Assembly: GCA_031771865.1 (NCBI GenBank)
Contig: JASISA010000022.1
Location: 868,001-932,000, forward strand
Source of the DNA: Nothophaeocryptopus gaeumannii
Taxonomy: Eukaryota; Ascomycota; Dothideomycetes; Mycosphaerellales; Mycosphaerellaceae
Direction: 5' to 3'
DNA: 64,000 nt
The notes below the pieces were generated by a model that saw only the letters and a program-made list of their open reading frames with translations, was not told the DNA's origin and made no database searches. Positions 22,895-34,517 of this stretch are shown piece by piece; positions within the stretch are counted from its first letter, which is position 1, and the number at the start of each line of letters is the position of its first letter. Both the position numbers and the translations under genes were made by a program.

Positions 22895-23933
22895 ATCGTA
22901 CAGCAAAGCATGATTGTAATAGTATGTATACGGCGTCGATTCGACTGATAATAATTCCAAAGTACCAGGCTGCATACCCAGACATGGCGTTTCGGGGCGT
23001 TATGCATGTAGCTAAGGTCGCTGCATTAGCCTGCTGCCCTTCGACTGACCACTGCTCACTTCTCACTCTACAAGATCCACATCAGTCTCATCTTCTGTGC
23101 TGCATATTATTGCAGTATATGTTTCAAACAAGTGCGCACGGATGTCAAATTGCAATGCAGCCTTATTCTTCATGGCTTTCGTTGTGCCGCTTTCAAGAAG
23201 TGCAAGATGAATATGCGTTTACTCATCCCAGAGGCCGCACGAAGTGGGAAGCCAGCCCATGGCGTATGGCGGCTGCTTCGGGCGGTAATGCAGACACACA
23301 CGTTTATCACTTACGCCCGATTTGGCGGTCGACATGCGAACCACGTTGTGAGGCTCTCGCTTAGCGTGGTGGTTGCCTTCGCGGAGTCTCTTTGATCCTT
23401 CGGACTAGCACACAGTACACTGGAGCTATACTCTGCATGACCAGAACAACGACTGCATCAGGTTGGGTCATGTGATTGCTCACTGGTTACGGTTCCCATT
23501 GGAAGCCTTGCTAATCCGTGCTCAGCCTTTCCATCCGACTTCTTTGGCTCGGCCTCGGGTGTTTTGGGCTTCGAACCGCCGTGGCAGTCACATTGCCTTC
23601 TCCACGTACGGCACAGGTCTTGATAGGATCGGAAGCCTTCCCAACGCACACGGTTTGGAGCCCGGCAAACTAGTCGCTTCGCAGCCTTTCCCGAGGCCTG
23701 CTCTTGATGTGGCTATCTCGCTCTGGGTCGAGACGTTTGAGAGTCATTGCCTTGCACGGATCCGCAAGTTGCCTTCTTCAAACCGTCGAGCATACTCGGT
23801 GAGCATTAAAAGGTGGGCTTAGCGGTGTATGTACTTTTGTAGATCTGCTGCATAGCTTTTCTGTTACGCAATTTACCTACACCTCCACTTCCATCAAGCC
23901 CTGACCCTGACCACAAGCCTGCGCCAATCGATC
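22895..23933. other. gene-free stretch after squalene synthase
   Basis: About 1.04 kb without a recognisable gene. Reading frames of up to 200 codons occur, but they have no domain and no exon-like start. It contains the squalene synthase 3' region and the promoter of the next gene. The last 60 bp before 23934 look like a C/A-rich leader. Confidence 0.4.
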
Positions 23934-24662
23934 ATGTTTCGCTCCATTGAATACTCAAGAAGTGGTGTACTGCCCGATCGATCTCGCTATAGTCTCAAAT
24001 GCACAGAAGCAAGATGGCGACCGGCGCCTTCTGATCTTCGACTCGACGATGCCATTGAAGACTTCGCGTCGATGAAACTGGGAGGTGGAGGCCTCAACAT
24101 GAACATGAATATGGACATGCTCCGTTCTACAAGACATTACACGCCTCAATCCAATACCATCCCATATATCGAAGAGATCATCTCCGAAGCACCAACATCA
24201 GTCTGCGAACAACCATACCCAGGCTCATGTGCCGGCAGCCAATTCACCTCCGCCTCGCGCCAAACAGCTCGACGAAACGGGCAACCCATGAAGGCGATCG
24301 AATACCACTCTCAACCTCACCAACATCTACGCAATCCTTCGACAACAAGCCGCCTCTCCCGACATTCGCGCACAAAAGCTCTCTACGACGATGTTGGACC
24401 TGAAGACTCAATCTCCCAAGTCTCGTCTCGGGCAGCAGGAAGAAGAAGTGCTGGTAGCGTGAGGAGATATTCGTATGTTCCGCAAGAAGAACGGAGGGGG
24501 AGGACTAGGACGAGGGGCGGGGAGTGGGCACCGACGATGATTTCGGGTGCGGGTTACGGTAGGGGTGCTGGGGCTAGGGCTGGGAGGAGTGTGTATGAGA
24601 TTGATGAGGGAGAGGAGGGCGAAGGAATGTATGAAACGAGGGTTATTACGCCGTTCGACTGA
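23934..24662 (+). CDS. hypothetical basic low-complexity protein
   Basis: Single-exon frame of 242 residues that I do not recognise. It is rich in Arg, Ser and Gly, with a GGGGLNMNMNMDM run near residues 51-63 and a strongly basic stretch (RRYSYVPQEERRGRTRTRGG) near 180-200, then an acidic YEIDEGEEGEG near the end. No signal peptide or membrane segment. The start has a leader-like context, and the gene fills the gap between squalene synthase and the converging APC11 gene. It could be a lineage-specific, mostly disordered protein, and less likely a chance frame. Confidence 0.5.
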   Translation: MFRSIEYSRSGVLPDRSRYSLKCTEARWRPAPSDLRLDDAIEDFASMKLGGGGLNMNMNMDMLRSTRHYTPQSNTIPYIEEIISEAPTSVCEQPYPGSCAGSQFTSASRQTARRNGQPMKAIEYHSQPHQHLRNPSTTSRLSRHSRTKALYDDVGPEDSISQVSSRAAGRRSAGSVRRYSYVPQEERRGRTRTRGGEWAPTMISGAGYGRGAGARAGRSVYEIDEGEEGEGMYETRVITPFD

Positions 24663-25126
24663 GGAGAGGAATGAGCCAGGAGGAATCGAAGTGAGGTTTG
24701 ATCGAGAGCGAACTCTGGTTAGAAGTGAGGTACGGATGGAAGTGAGGTTCCGAGGTGATGCAAGGATGATCCTGTTCTACATGAGAGCGCGCCAGGCGCC
24801 ATGCCAGAAATCTTCTTCAATCGAGGAAAGGTGTTTGCCGCCAATGCAATGCGTGTCCATGTGCCAATGCGCCAGTAGTTTCCGAACAAGGTGGGTATCT
24901 CAAAGCAGTGCGCTGTCCGTACAATCATTCGTCATCCGTGCCTGTCTCCTGGTTAGGTCGCCGTATGAGTCAAAGGCAGTCGATCATCGTACCATGTGGT
25001 AGAAAAGGAAAAATCAAAAACCTGCCAGAGTATTCGCTTTCAGGCGAGCGGTAGAGGTCTTGATGGGCTTCGATGGGTCTTTTCAGGGCCTGAGGGGTCT
25101 TGAAGTGTCGACGTCCAAATGCCGCG
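24663..25126. other. convergent intergenic region
   Basis: 464 bp between the converging ends of the hypothetical protein gene and APC11. It should hold both 3' untranslated regions. No gene or strong repeat is seen. Confidence 0.4.
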
Positions 25127-25584
25127 TCACCGTGAAGCCCGTGAGCCGTTGGAGCGGTTGCTGCCAGTGGTCGAGTTGCTCGCGCTACGAGACGACTGCT
25201 GCTGACGAGCACCGGTGGTCGCGGGCGTGCGCGGGTTGTTGTTGTTGGTGCCACCAGAGGTCTCGGCCATCTTCTCGCGGAATGGCTGACGGCACATTGG
25301 ACAGCGGCCCTGGCTGGCGTCGGACTGCAACCAGCCGGAGATGCAGTGCATGTGGAAGCAGTGCGTGCACTCGCCGATCACTGCAAAGACGTTAGGAGGA
25401 TGTAATAGTCGCGGACGAAAGTGAAGGAGAACTGACTGATGGGACAGTCGTCGCCGGGGAACTTGCACTTGGAGCAAGTGCCCTCGAACTCGACGCGACA
25501 GATGCCACAGGTGTCGTCGGCCGCCTCAGGCAAGTCCCACTTCCAGGCGGCGACCGCGTGGTAGGCCTTGACCGTGACCTTCAT
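25127..25584 (-). CDS. APC11: anaphase-promoting complex subunit 11, RING-H2
   Basis: Catalytic RING subunit of the APC/C ubiquitin ligase that drives anaphase and mitotic exit; with APC2 it recruits the E2. There are two exons, 25584-25437 and 25380-25127, giving 133 residues. The RING-H2 zinc ligands run from CGICRVEFEGTCSKCKFPG through CTHCFHMHC to CPMCRQPF, and the N-terminal AVAAWKWD is typical of the family. The intron (56 bp) has a GTCAGT donor and splits the RING between DDCPI and IGECTH. The C-terminal 40 residues are a Ser/Thr/Asn/Arg-rich tail not found in yeast or animal APC11. Confidence 0.92.
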
Positions 25585-26049
25585 CGTGTCGGGAGACTGT
25601 GCTGACCGTTTGGTGCGTGGTAGTCTTGGGCTCTGCACGGTTGCGCTGAATCGACGCAGTTGCCTTGTGTCGACGTTCGTGCCTGCTGTTCTTGTGTTTG
25701 TCGAGAGATCAAGGGCTCGCTCGGCGCATGTTCCGAAGTTGAAGTTCGAAGGTCGCTAGTTCGCGGCTGATCCCGCTTGATCCCTGCTGTGCTGCGGGTC
25801 AAGCTTGCTCCATGCATGGCCCATGCTTCCAGAAACGCGGAGTGGAGCTCCAATCGCGTGCTCTCACGTCGGGGCCGGGAGGTAGGAGGAACATGTCCAT
25901 GTCACGTCCGTGAGACCTGAGGCTCAGACCCCCCTCGCTCCCTTGCGACTGCCAGAAAAACCAGCTCAGCTCCACTTCTGGCGCCCTCAACGATGAGTGC
26001 GCTTTGCTAGCTGTCTTCTTCCGTTGGGAAACCAATCGCTCCTTCAACA
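25585..26049. promoter_or_regulatory. divergent intergenic region APC11 / TUM1
   Basis: 465 bp between outward-facing starts, so both promoters lie here. I see no TATA box and no extra coding frame with a domain. Confidence 0.4.
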
Positions 26050-27060
26050 ATGGCTGCCAGGGTCTTGTTGCGCCGCCCAGCCCTTGGAAGTAAGCTTTCC
26101 AGATCCCCGTTCTCCATTATGTCGCGCTTCGAAAGTACCTTCAACTCGTACTTCGTCACTCCAGCAGAACTCGACCAGGCGCTGAAGAAGAACGCTCCCT
26201 CTCGACTGTCGACAGCTCCGAGGACGATACCAGTTTGTGGTTCCTGGTTTCTTCCCAACGATCCCGAGAAGAGGACGGGGTACCAGGTCTTCAAACAATC
26301 TCATATCCCCAAGGCTCGTTTCTTTGACGTCGACAAGGTTGCGGACACTTCCAGCCCCTATCCTCATATGCTCCCAGGACCGGAGGTATTTCGCGATGCT
26401 GTGAGCGAGCTTGACATCAAACGCGACGATACCATCGTGGTATATGATACGGCCGAGCTCGGTATCTTCTCAGCGCCCAGAGTTGCTTGGACCTTCAAAG
26501 TCTTTGGTCATCCGAGCGTCCACATCCTGAACAACTTCAAGCTATGGGTTGAGCAGGGCTATGCGACCGAAGAGGGAGAGCAGGAGCAGTTTGAGAAGTC
26601 CGAGTATCCGACCCCTACATTGGATAAGAGCAGAGTCGTAGCATTTGAGGAGGTCAAGCAGATTGCTTGGGATCACAACAAGGAAGGTGCCGAGGAGGTC
26701 CAGATTTTGGATGCCAGATCGGAAGGCAGATGGAAGGGAACTGATCCAGAGCCGAGGCCAGGATTGTCGTCCGGCCATATGCCAGGCAGTACTCCCGTCC
26801 CGGTGCCCACACTACTTGATCCCACAACGAAGACGTTCCTGCCGGCTGAAGAGCTGAAAAGGATCTTCGACCAGAAAGGGGTTGATCCAAGCAAGCCCGT
26901 CATCTCCAGCTGCGGAACCGGCGTTACTGCTACAGTGATCGATGCCGCGCTGACAGAGGCTGGATATGGCGAAGGCAGTCGGAGGATTTATGACGGGAGT
27001 TGGACCGAATGGGCGCAGAGAGTCAAGCCAAGCGATAATCTCATCATTAAGGAGGAATGA
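26050..27060 (+). CDS. TUM1: 3-mercaptopyruvate / thiosulfate sulfurtransferase (rhodanese)
   Basis: Two-domain rhodanese that moves sulfur from 3-mercaptopyruvate or thiosulfate to acceptors; yeast Tum1 feeds sulfur into tRNA thiolation. Single exon, 336 residues. The N terminus (MAARVLLRRPALGSKLSRSPF) is Arg-rich and amphipathic, like a mitochondrial presequence, with an internal Met at residue 25 that could give a cytosolic form. Domain 1 (about 35-165) is inactive-type; domain 2 carries the catalytic Cys288 in SSCGTGVTA, the loop pattern of mercaptopyruvate rather than thiosulfate enzymes. The GHMPGSTPVP motif is also present. Confidence 0.92.
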   Translation: MAARVLLRRPALGSKLSRSPFSIMSRFESTFNSYFVTPAELDQALKKNAPSRLSTAPRTIPVCGSWFLPNDPEKRTGYQVFKQSHIPKARFFDVDKVADTSSPYPHMLPGPEVFRDAVSELDIKRDDTIVVYDTAELGIFSAPRVAWTFKVFGHPSVHILNNFKLWVEQGYATEEGEQEQFEKSEYPTPTLDKSRVVAFEEVKQIAWDHNKEGAEEVQILDARSEGRWKGTDPEPRPGLSSGHMPGSTPVPVPTLLDPTTKTFLPAEELKRIFDQKGVDPSKPVISSCGTGVTATVIDAALTEAGYGEGSRRIYDGSWTEWAQRVKPSDNLIIKEE

Positions 27061-27944
27061 AGCTCCGGATTGGAGGTCATGTCTGGCAAAAGCGCAGCGC
27101 TGGCGTTTGGGGCATGTGTTATTTGTAAGATACCATTGTACATTGTTGCAATTCTGGTTCCCAGTTGATTGAGAGCGAAGCTGGAAAGGGGAATTTGTCA
27201 TATGCCATTGCGGAAGCTACGGCCAATTGTTTCAATGACCTCTCATTTCTACTCTCCGACAACTGCCTGAGCAATTGGCTGACATTCAATAGGCTTGAGT
27301 CTTTCGACCGCCACGACAGTCTTATGTCCACGCTTCGAATATGCCACACTTGTTTCCAGCAAAGTTGTGATAGAACGACGACCAAATATGCTTACATACA
27401 GACCCTGAACTGCAGCGCCACCGTCATGTGCTATGACGGCGCTCTCGAAAGCACTTCCTCACATTGTGTAACACGGGTCCGTTGCGGCGGTACGATCCCG
27501 CCTGTGTAAGCGGTGGCGATGCGCGTGCAAGTGCCACGATCCTCTGGCGGCTACTATACAGATGTGCGAATTCGATCAAACCGTTGATCAAAGACTATAA
27601 CACAATGAGCGACCAAAAGCATTGAGCCGGTTGGTATAGAAACCTGTGCTCTGTGTTTGCTCCTTCCCTTCTTTGTCGGCAGCCAAGCGACCAAGACATA
27701 TATAAAACATGCTCGTGCTACCTGACGTTGACCGCAGTTGCACTTCACTTCACTTTCACACGCGACAACGGCCCGCTGCAAACGCTGCTTTTCGTCATGT
27801 CTAGAATCGCACTGAGTCGTTTTCGACCTCGACCGCAGCTGACACACTCACTTTCTCCATTTCACCGACATTCTCGACCTCAACCATCCTCAAATCGCGT
27901 ATACCGCAGAGCAATCAGCAATATCACCTCGATCCGCGATCAAT
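27061..27944. other. intergenic region before the secreted protein gene
   Basis: About 880 bp without a gene. It includes the TUM1 3' region, a TATA-like motif near 27700 and a long leader for the secreted protein. An ATG at 27798 starts a short overlapping frame that could act as an upstream reading frame. Confidence 0.4.
27699..27707 (+). promoter_or_regulatory. TATA-like box upstream of secreted protein gene
   Basis: The motif TATATAAAA lies about 240 bp upstream of the secreted protein start codon. It is followed by a C/A-rich leader. TATA promoters are common for strongly and conditionally expressed fungal secreted proteins. The distance implies a leader of around 200 bases. Confidence 0.4.
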
Positions 27945-28564
27945 ATGCGCTTCCTCACCCTCGCGAGCATGGCCGCCACGGCGGTCGCCTCCCCAATCAT
28001 CAAGACGGCTCGCGGATTCGCCATCCAGCTCACCGACTCCGCCACTGGCAACTGCACCGCAAAGCTTGAGGAGTCGCCCTGGAAGATCACCAACTTGACT
28101 TCTTTCAATGCCAAGCCCAGCCCAACTGCGGTCTCGTACCTCACCTTCAACTTCGAGGTAAGCACGCCTACTGGGAGGGACCGCACAGTCAGTAGCTAAT
28201 CTGTTCTAGGACACCAACGAGGGCCTCGAACTTACGACCACCTGCAACTACTACCTCCCCCTTGGCTCGAACGCCTCTCTTGCCAGCGACAGGTACCACA
28301 CATGCAAGAACAAGAAGGTTAATTTTTTGTATGACGGCAAGCTGCTCCAGGTTGAGCGCAAGTACGAGGATGACTGGTCAGTCGGATGTGCCTCACTTCC
28401 TCGAAGGTGAAGCTACTGACAATAATTGTAGCTTGGGTGATGCCCCGTACAACACGGCTACTGCTCACGGACGTCAGAACGTCAGCCTCATCACGACCAA
28501 GGCCACGGACGGTGTTCTCTCCACCCAGACCAAGATGAGCATGCCGATCTCGTCTCTCTCTTGA
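27945..28564 (+). CDS. small secreted protein, Alt a 1-like (AA1-like)
   Basis: Three exons (27945-28157, 28210-28376, 28432-28564) give 170 residues. The N terminus MRFLTLASMAATAVASPI is a clear signal peptide with an AxA-type cleavage site. Four Cys remain in the mature chain (in GNCTAKL, TTCNYY, YHTCKNK and DDCLGD), and beta-strand-like alternation covers the whole protein. Spacing of Cys around the middle TC...YHTC pair and the length resemble the Alt a 1 beta-barrel family found only in fungi. That assignment is inference from pattern, not from a search. The second donor is GTCAGT. It converges on the aminotransferase gene with a 203-bp gap. Confidence 0.75.
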
Positions 28565-28767
28565 GCGGCCGCCACTCTTGGTTGGGCAAGGAATTGGAGT
28601 GATGAAAAACGGATGGACTCTACGGTAGGAAGCAGGTGGGCCATCTCGACCGGTGGTCTCATGTTGTGCAGGGATCCAAGAGTAGGGAGGAAGCCGCCGG
28701 TACTTTTTGGTGTCTTGGAATAGCGCCTATAGCAGCACAAACTGTGGCGCCTGGTAAATTCCGAAGG

Positions 28768-30034
28768 CTACTCACAAAGCGGCAAATCATCATACTCCTT
28801 TCTCATAAACTTCCTCAACTCCTCCAATGCCTCCTTCAGAACTTCCGTCTCACACACATACCCAAACCTCACATACCCCTTGAACTCCTCCCCAAAGCCA
28901 ACATCCCCAGGAAGAAGCATGACCCCAGTCTGCTCCTGCGCAGCTTTACAAAAAGCCGCAGCATCTATCCTCTTTCCATCCCTCTCAAACTTCACAAACG
29001 CGGTTGTGCCCGCGACAGGTTTCGTCCATGAACAAAACTCATCATGCTTGATGATCCATCGTTCGAGCAACTCCACATTCGCTTTCGCGAGCTGGATATT
29101 CCGTCCCAGCAACGCGTGTATCGTATCTGGAGACAACGCGAATGCCGCGACGGCTTGATCGAGTTTCGACACGGAAATTGTCGTGTAATCTCGAGTTTTG
29201 GCGCAGGCTTCGATGATTTCCGGATTGCGCGAAGCGATCCATCCAATGCGGAGACCTGCTAGCGAGTAGGCTTTCGATAAGCTGCCTGTCACGATTGTGT
29301 TTTTGTAGCCGAGAGACAGGAGCGAAGGAGGGAATTCTGGGTCCATAGGTGCGATGCCGTGGAAGATTGGTCGGTAGACTTCATCTGCTAGGATAGTGAT
29401 GTTCTTCGCTTCGGCAAAGTCTATTAATTTATGCAAGAGGGATTTGGGAAGGATTTGACCTGTTGGATTTTGAGGCGTGTTGATTATGATGAGTTTCGTC
29501 TTTTCTGTGACCATTGGTTTGAGGTCTTCCAAATCGGGGAGCCAGTCTTTGGACGGGTCGGACTTCCAGAGGGAGACGGAGGCGCCTAGCGATTCGGGGA
29601 TGGAGTAGAGTTGTTGGTAGGTTGGATAGTGACAGATTACGTGGTCGTCAAGAGTGATGAGGGAATGTAGCACTAGATGGTTGGCGGAGATTGCGCCTGG
29701 AGTGATGAGGATCTGGTCTGGAGGGAGAGGTGTGCCGGTTTTGCTTGAGTAGAGTCTGGCGAGGTTCTCCCGTAGTTCTGCGGTTCCGCGTATCTCGCCG
29801 TAAATTTGGGGAGTTGAGAGGTCGATGAGGTCGCTGGGTTTTATGGTCTTGTTCTCGGAGAGTTCGACGAGCTGGTTGATGGAAATGCTGGCGCAGCATG
29901 TTTCGGCGATGTTGTATTTGGCTTTTGTCTCATATTCGTCCATCCACTGACAGTCCGGTCAATGATTGTCATATGTTGATACCATGATGCAGCTTGCATA
30001 CCTGCTCGACAGCGAAAGGAGGAAGCGGCGCCAT
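28768..30034 (-). CDS. class I/II PLP-dependent aminotransferase
   Basis: Pyridoxal-phosphate enzyme of fold type I; the amino donor is unknown. There are two exons, 30034-30002 and 29946-28768, giving 403 residues. The first exon encodes only MAPLPPFAVEQ, which links to WMDEYETKAKYN. Hallmarks are PGAISANHLV, NTPQNPTG, ILADEVYRPI, and the cofactor Lys236 in GSLSKAYSLAGLRIGW. The C-terminal YVRFGY supplies the substrate-carboxylate Arg. The IYGEIRGTAELRENLARLY start resembles capreomycidine synthase-like and other secondary-metabolism aminotransferases. It is divergent from an ABC transporter gene, but no other biosynthetic gene lies nearby. Confidence 0.9.
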
Positions 30035-30732
30035 GGTAATTTGAGAGGTGGTTGTGATCCCTGGTCAGACCATGAAGCAGCGAGAGAGTGGAATCGTGAG
30101 AGATGATGGAGAAATCACAGATAGACGCCCTACGGTCTACAACAATGTGTGTGGATGGTCTGGCCGGTTTTCCCGCCCCTCTACTCCCCTCACGTCTCCA
30201 CTCCGCCGGCGCTGTGTTCCCCGCGTCACAGCGAGCCAGCAGCTTTGAGGAGAGGTGCGAGGGGTGTGTATGCTTCGAAGTCAGATCCGCGCACCTATCT
30301 TCGTCAGTGAAACATTTTGCACAGCGTGATGCTGTCACATGCAAAATCCATGCCTGGGCGAGAAGGAGCTCCGTGAAGACAGCTGTGACGGAGGAGTCCA
30401 CGTGCGAAGCGACTGGGATGTCGCTCGGCACGAGATGCTGCGCGCCGCAGTTGAAGCTAGAACTAGTGCTGTAGCCTGTGGCCTGTACCCGTACCCGCCA
30501 CTCCATCTTGTCCATCTTGTCAACTCGTCGTCGACTACTTGTCTGAGGGTGATACACTGCCGCGTCGACGTAGATAGGCGACCGTCCTGTACTTTCTCAC
30601 TCTCTTTCACCTCTTGCCCGTCTTCTTCATACCTACCCAGCAAATGCGCTGAGCTCTTTTCCTCCCAAAGCTTCGGCTTAACATTTGTGCTTCCTCCCGC
30701 CGACCTCCAGCTCGACTCCGCCCAGCTTCGAC
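30035..30732. promoter_or_regulatory. divergent intergenic region aminotransferase / ABC transporter
   Basis: 698 bp between outward-facing starts. The right half from about 30560 is a C/T-rich leader for the transporter gene. A frame of 219 codons crosses the transporter start in another frame and lacks any domain. No TATA box was assigned. Confidence 0.4.
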
Positions 30733-33700
30733 ATGTGGCATCTACGGCACGCCGCGTCCCTTGCGACACTCGTGTCCCTCACTCACACTGTTGTCGCCGC
30801 CGGCCAGAGAGTGAGCTCGCTGTACACCGCCAACGACGACCTCCTCTTCCAACGAGACCCTTTCGCCCTATTCGAGAAACGGCCCGAAGACTGTCCGCCA
30901 TGTTTCAACTGCAATCTCGACGACTTCACATGCTACCAGTTTGGGAATTGTACAAAAAGCAGCGGCAAATGCTCGTGCCCTCCTGGCTGGGGTGGTGAAG
31001 ATTGCAGTCAGCCATTATGTGGCTCCCTTGCAGATGGCAAGGATCGTGCTCCAAGGCAAGGCGATCACTGTGACTGTAAAGAGGGTTGGGAAGGGATCAA
31101 CTGCAATGTCTGCAAGACGAACACAGCCTGCAATGCCATGATGCCCAACGGAGAGGATGGCGTGTGCTACACAAATGGAGTGGTGCAAAAGGAGAACTTC
31201 CAGATCTGCGACATTACGAATCGCAAGATTGTGGAGATGCTGAAGGACCAGAAACCGCAGGCGACCTTCAGCTGCAATGCAGAACGAGCTGAGTGTAACT
31301 TTCAGTTCTGGGTTGATGAAGTAGAAAGCTTCTACTGCGGTCTGGATACTTGCAAATGGGACTTACACGCGGCCGATGACAGGAACACTACCAAATATCA
31401 TTGCGACAACATCAAGTGCCAATGCGTCCCGGGACGAATGCTCTGTGGTAAGGATGGCAGCATCGATTTGACCGAGTTTTTGGACGAATCAATCAAAGGT
31501 CCGGCGGAGTTCAAATCAACCAGCACGGAAGGCGGCTCACCAAATGACGGCAGCAGCTTCTCCGAACCAGAGATGAATGGCCTAATCTCCAGCATCTTCG
31601 GTGATGAAAGCATCTTCCTCAAATGTCGTAGTGGAGAGTGTCTGTACAAGAACGAAGTGCCCGGTTATCAAAGACCGGTCAAGACGATCAATACGCCACT
31701 CATCGCTGGTGTCATCGCAGGTTGCGCGCTCTTCATCGTCGCAGTTATCCTGCTGATCTTTTTCTTGAACCGCCGAAGCTCGAAGCCCTGGGGCTACATC
31801 CACCTGTCAGAAGACGATGAGGAAGAGAGCGCGAGGCTTCTTGCTGACCACAAGCCCGCTGCTCTACTTTTTGAGGATGTGGCCTACAATCTCAAAGGCA
31901 AACAGATCCTTTCTGGAGTCTCCGGAGCCGTGCATCCTGGTGAGCTCATGGCCATCATGGGTGCTTCTGGCGCGGGCAAGACTTCCTTTCTGGACATCTT
32001 AGCTCGCAAAAACAAGCGCGGCTTGATCACAGGCGACTTCTGGCTCAACGGAGAGAAGGTTGCAGATGACCAGTTTCGCAATGTCATTGGGTTCGTGGAC
32101 CAAGAGGATACGATGCTGTCTACTTTGACGGTGCATGAGACCATCCTAGACTCCGCTCTGCTTCGATTGCCAAGAGAAATGAGCCGCGCAGCAAAGGAGC
32201 AGAAAGTGGAAGACGTGGAGCGACAGCTTGGCATTTACAACATCAGGCACCAAGTCATTGGGAACGAGGAAGGCCGTGGCATCTCTGGTGGTGAGAAGCG
32301 TCGAGTGGGCATCGCTTGTGAACTCGTCACCAGCCCCAGCATCTTGTTCCTGGACGAACCTACGTCCGGTCTTGACGCATACAACGCCTTCAATGTCGTT
32401 GAATGTCTTGTGACCTTGGTGAAGACATACAACAGGACGGTTGTCTTCACAATCCACCAGCCACGCTCCAACATCGTCGCCCTCTTTGATCAGCTCATCC
32501 TCCTCGCCCACGGCCGAACTGTCTACAGCGGGCCTTTCCGCGAGTGCCAGAATTATTTTGATAGCATCGGTTATTCCTGTCCGCCAGGCTTCAATATTGC
32601 CGATTATTTGGTCGACCTGACAATGCACGCAAGCGCTCCGATCGACGATGATGATCTCGAAGAACGTCTAGTCGGCGAGATCGATGGCAGAACAACCCGG
32701 GCAAGTTCGACAATGGCCGTAAAGAGCATACCGAGCGTCAGCAACGTGAGCGTCGGCGAATCTGTTAGGTCCAGCGCAGAAGGCTTACTTCGACCGCGGA
32801 GCAAGCGCAAGACGAGCATTCGACAGCAACAGGAGCGGGAGCTATTCACTCGCAAATCCACCCAAGAGCCTCCGAGTGCTGCAAGTATCCGTAGTGAGGG
32901 TGACAGCACGTTTGAAGGTGACGGCAGAGAGCAATGGCTTAAGCTTCAGAAACAGCAAGGCGCACCGCCTCCTCAGATCTCTGAGGACCCGCACGACCTT
33001 CCGCCGGCGGTAGAAGGAGCGACAGGCACCAATCTTGACGTTCTAGTTGCTGCCTATTTCCAGTCTGAAGTCGCATCAGAGCTTCAGAACGACATACGCA
33101 ATGCGGTGAATGGCACCGGCGATAGTAACGGACACATTCCTGGAACCCCTAATGGGTCTGCCGGTAAGATAAGAGGCTACAACAAGGCAAGGATCTGGAC
33201 ACAATTCGTCATTCTAGCCCGCAGAACATGGCGCAATCTATACCGCAACCCTATGCTGATGCTCACCCACTATGCCATTGCCATTGTATTGGCTGTGCTC
33301 ATCGGCTTCTTGTTCTACGGCCTGACTGACGACCTGAAGGGATTCCAGAACAGACTTGGATTCTTCTTTTTCCTTCTGGCACTGTTCGGCTTCAGCGCAC
33401 TCACTTCGCTGACCGTATTTGCGCCTGAGCGACTTCTGTTCTTGCGAGAGCGTGCCAAGGGTTACTACTCACCTTTGGCCTACTACCTGGCTAAGATCGT
33501 ATTCGATGTCGCGCCATTGCGACTTCTGCCTCCGATCATCATGGGCTGCATTGTCTATCCTATGACCGGACTTATCCCAGCCTGGGCCGAATTCTTCAAG
33601 TTCATATTGTTCATCGTGCTGTTCAACCTTGCAGCGGCGATGGTATGCCTGTTCATCGGCATCTGCGTGCGTAACGGGGGCGTGGCCAGTTTGCTTGGCG

Positions 33701-34076
33701 TGCTGGTCATGCTCTTCAGCTTGCTCTTCGCGGGCTTCCTGTTGAACCACGAGACCATTCCAAAGCCGCTCCTGTGGCTGCAATCGGTGAGTGACCTTAT
33801 TTCCCCGAGTTTTAATCTCCATGCTAATTGTTTGGCCAGTTATCGATTTTTCATTACGGATTTGAAGGGCTCATCGTTAACGAGGTGCGCTACTTGTCGC
33901 TCGTGGACAAGAAGTATGGTCTCGATATCGAAGTTCCTGGATCGGCCATCCTTTCGAGCTTCGGGTTCAACGTGTTAGCGCTATGGAGCGATGTCATCGG
34001 TCTCGCTGTCTTTTGTGGCGTCTTTCTTGTACTGGGCTACGTCTCAATACATGTGCTGTTGGTGGAGCGGAGATAG
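30733..34076 (+). CDS. ADP1: ABCG-family transporter, Adp1-type with EGF-like ectodomain
   Basis: Half-size ABC transporter of the Adp1 group; substrate unknown. There are two exons, 30733-33786 and 33840-34076, giving 1096 residues. A signal peptide (residues 1-23) leads into a Cys-rich region with EGF-like modules (CSCPPGWGGEDCSQPLC, CDCKEGWEGINC). One membrane segment lies near 319-345. The ATPase domain has Walker A GASGAGKTS near 410, the signature ISGGEKRR near 516 and Walker B ILFLDEPTSG near 537. A linker of about 200 residues follows, then six membrane spans from about 860 to the end. The order ectodomain, ATPase, membrane domain is diagnostic. The intron splits the last-but-one loop. 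Confidence 0.92.
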
Positions 34077-34517
34077 AAGGAACATGATTTGCTAGCCAAG
34101 TCGAAATGTGTAGTCGTAGATTGCGAGCATTGCCATTTGAAGACTCGTGTATAGATAGAGGGCTCTAGTAAACAACCTAATGATTGCGAAGCTGTTCGCA
34201 ATGTTCTCCGTGTTAGTGATTTAGGACTGTGCATGTATTCAGTCCTTGGTGATATCAATGGTCGAACAGAGAACGAAAGCGTAATACCGCCAAATGGGAA
34301 GGTTCATCATGGCTCATGCCGCGTACCTAATATACAGCAGCGCTCAGGGCATGTACATTCCGCAAACGGTCCATTTGCTAAGATGCAGTCTCGTGCTCGG
34401 AGTGGACGACGTCTCATAACACTGCACACACCAGCTTTTTCACCCTGACCAACGCATCCGCCGTTTGCGCCTCGTGGGGGAAAGGGGTGGCAAATGATTG
34501 CAATTCGTACAAGTCGT
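34077..34517. other. convergent intergenic region ADP1 / EGD1
   Basis: 441 bp between converging stop codons; it should hold both 3' untranslated regions. I see no gene. Confidence 0.4.

Noticed and set aside
22762..23364. 200-codon frame overlapping the squalene synthase end
   Set aside because: Overlaps the true final exon in another frame and has no domain or coding character beyond it.
28768..34076. Aminotransferase plus divergent ABC transporter as a secondary-metabolite cluster
   Set aside because: No core synthase, cytochrome P450 or regulator is near, and the transporter is of the conserved Adp1 type found throughout ascomycetes.
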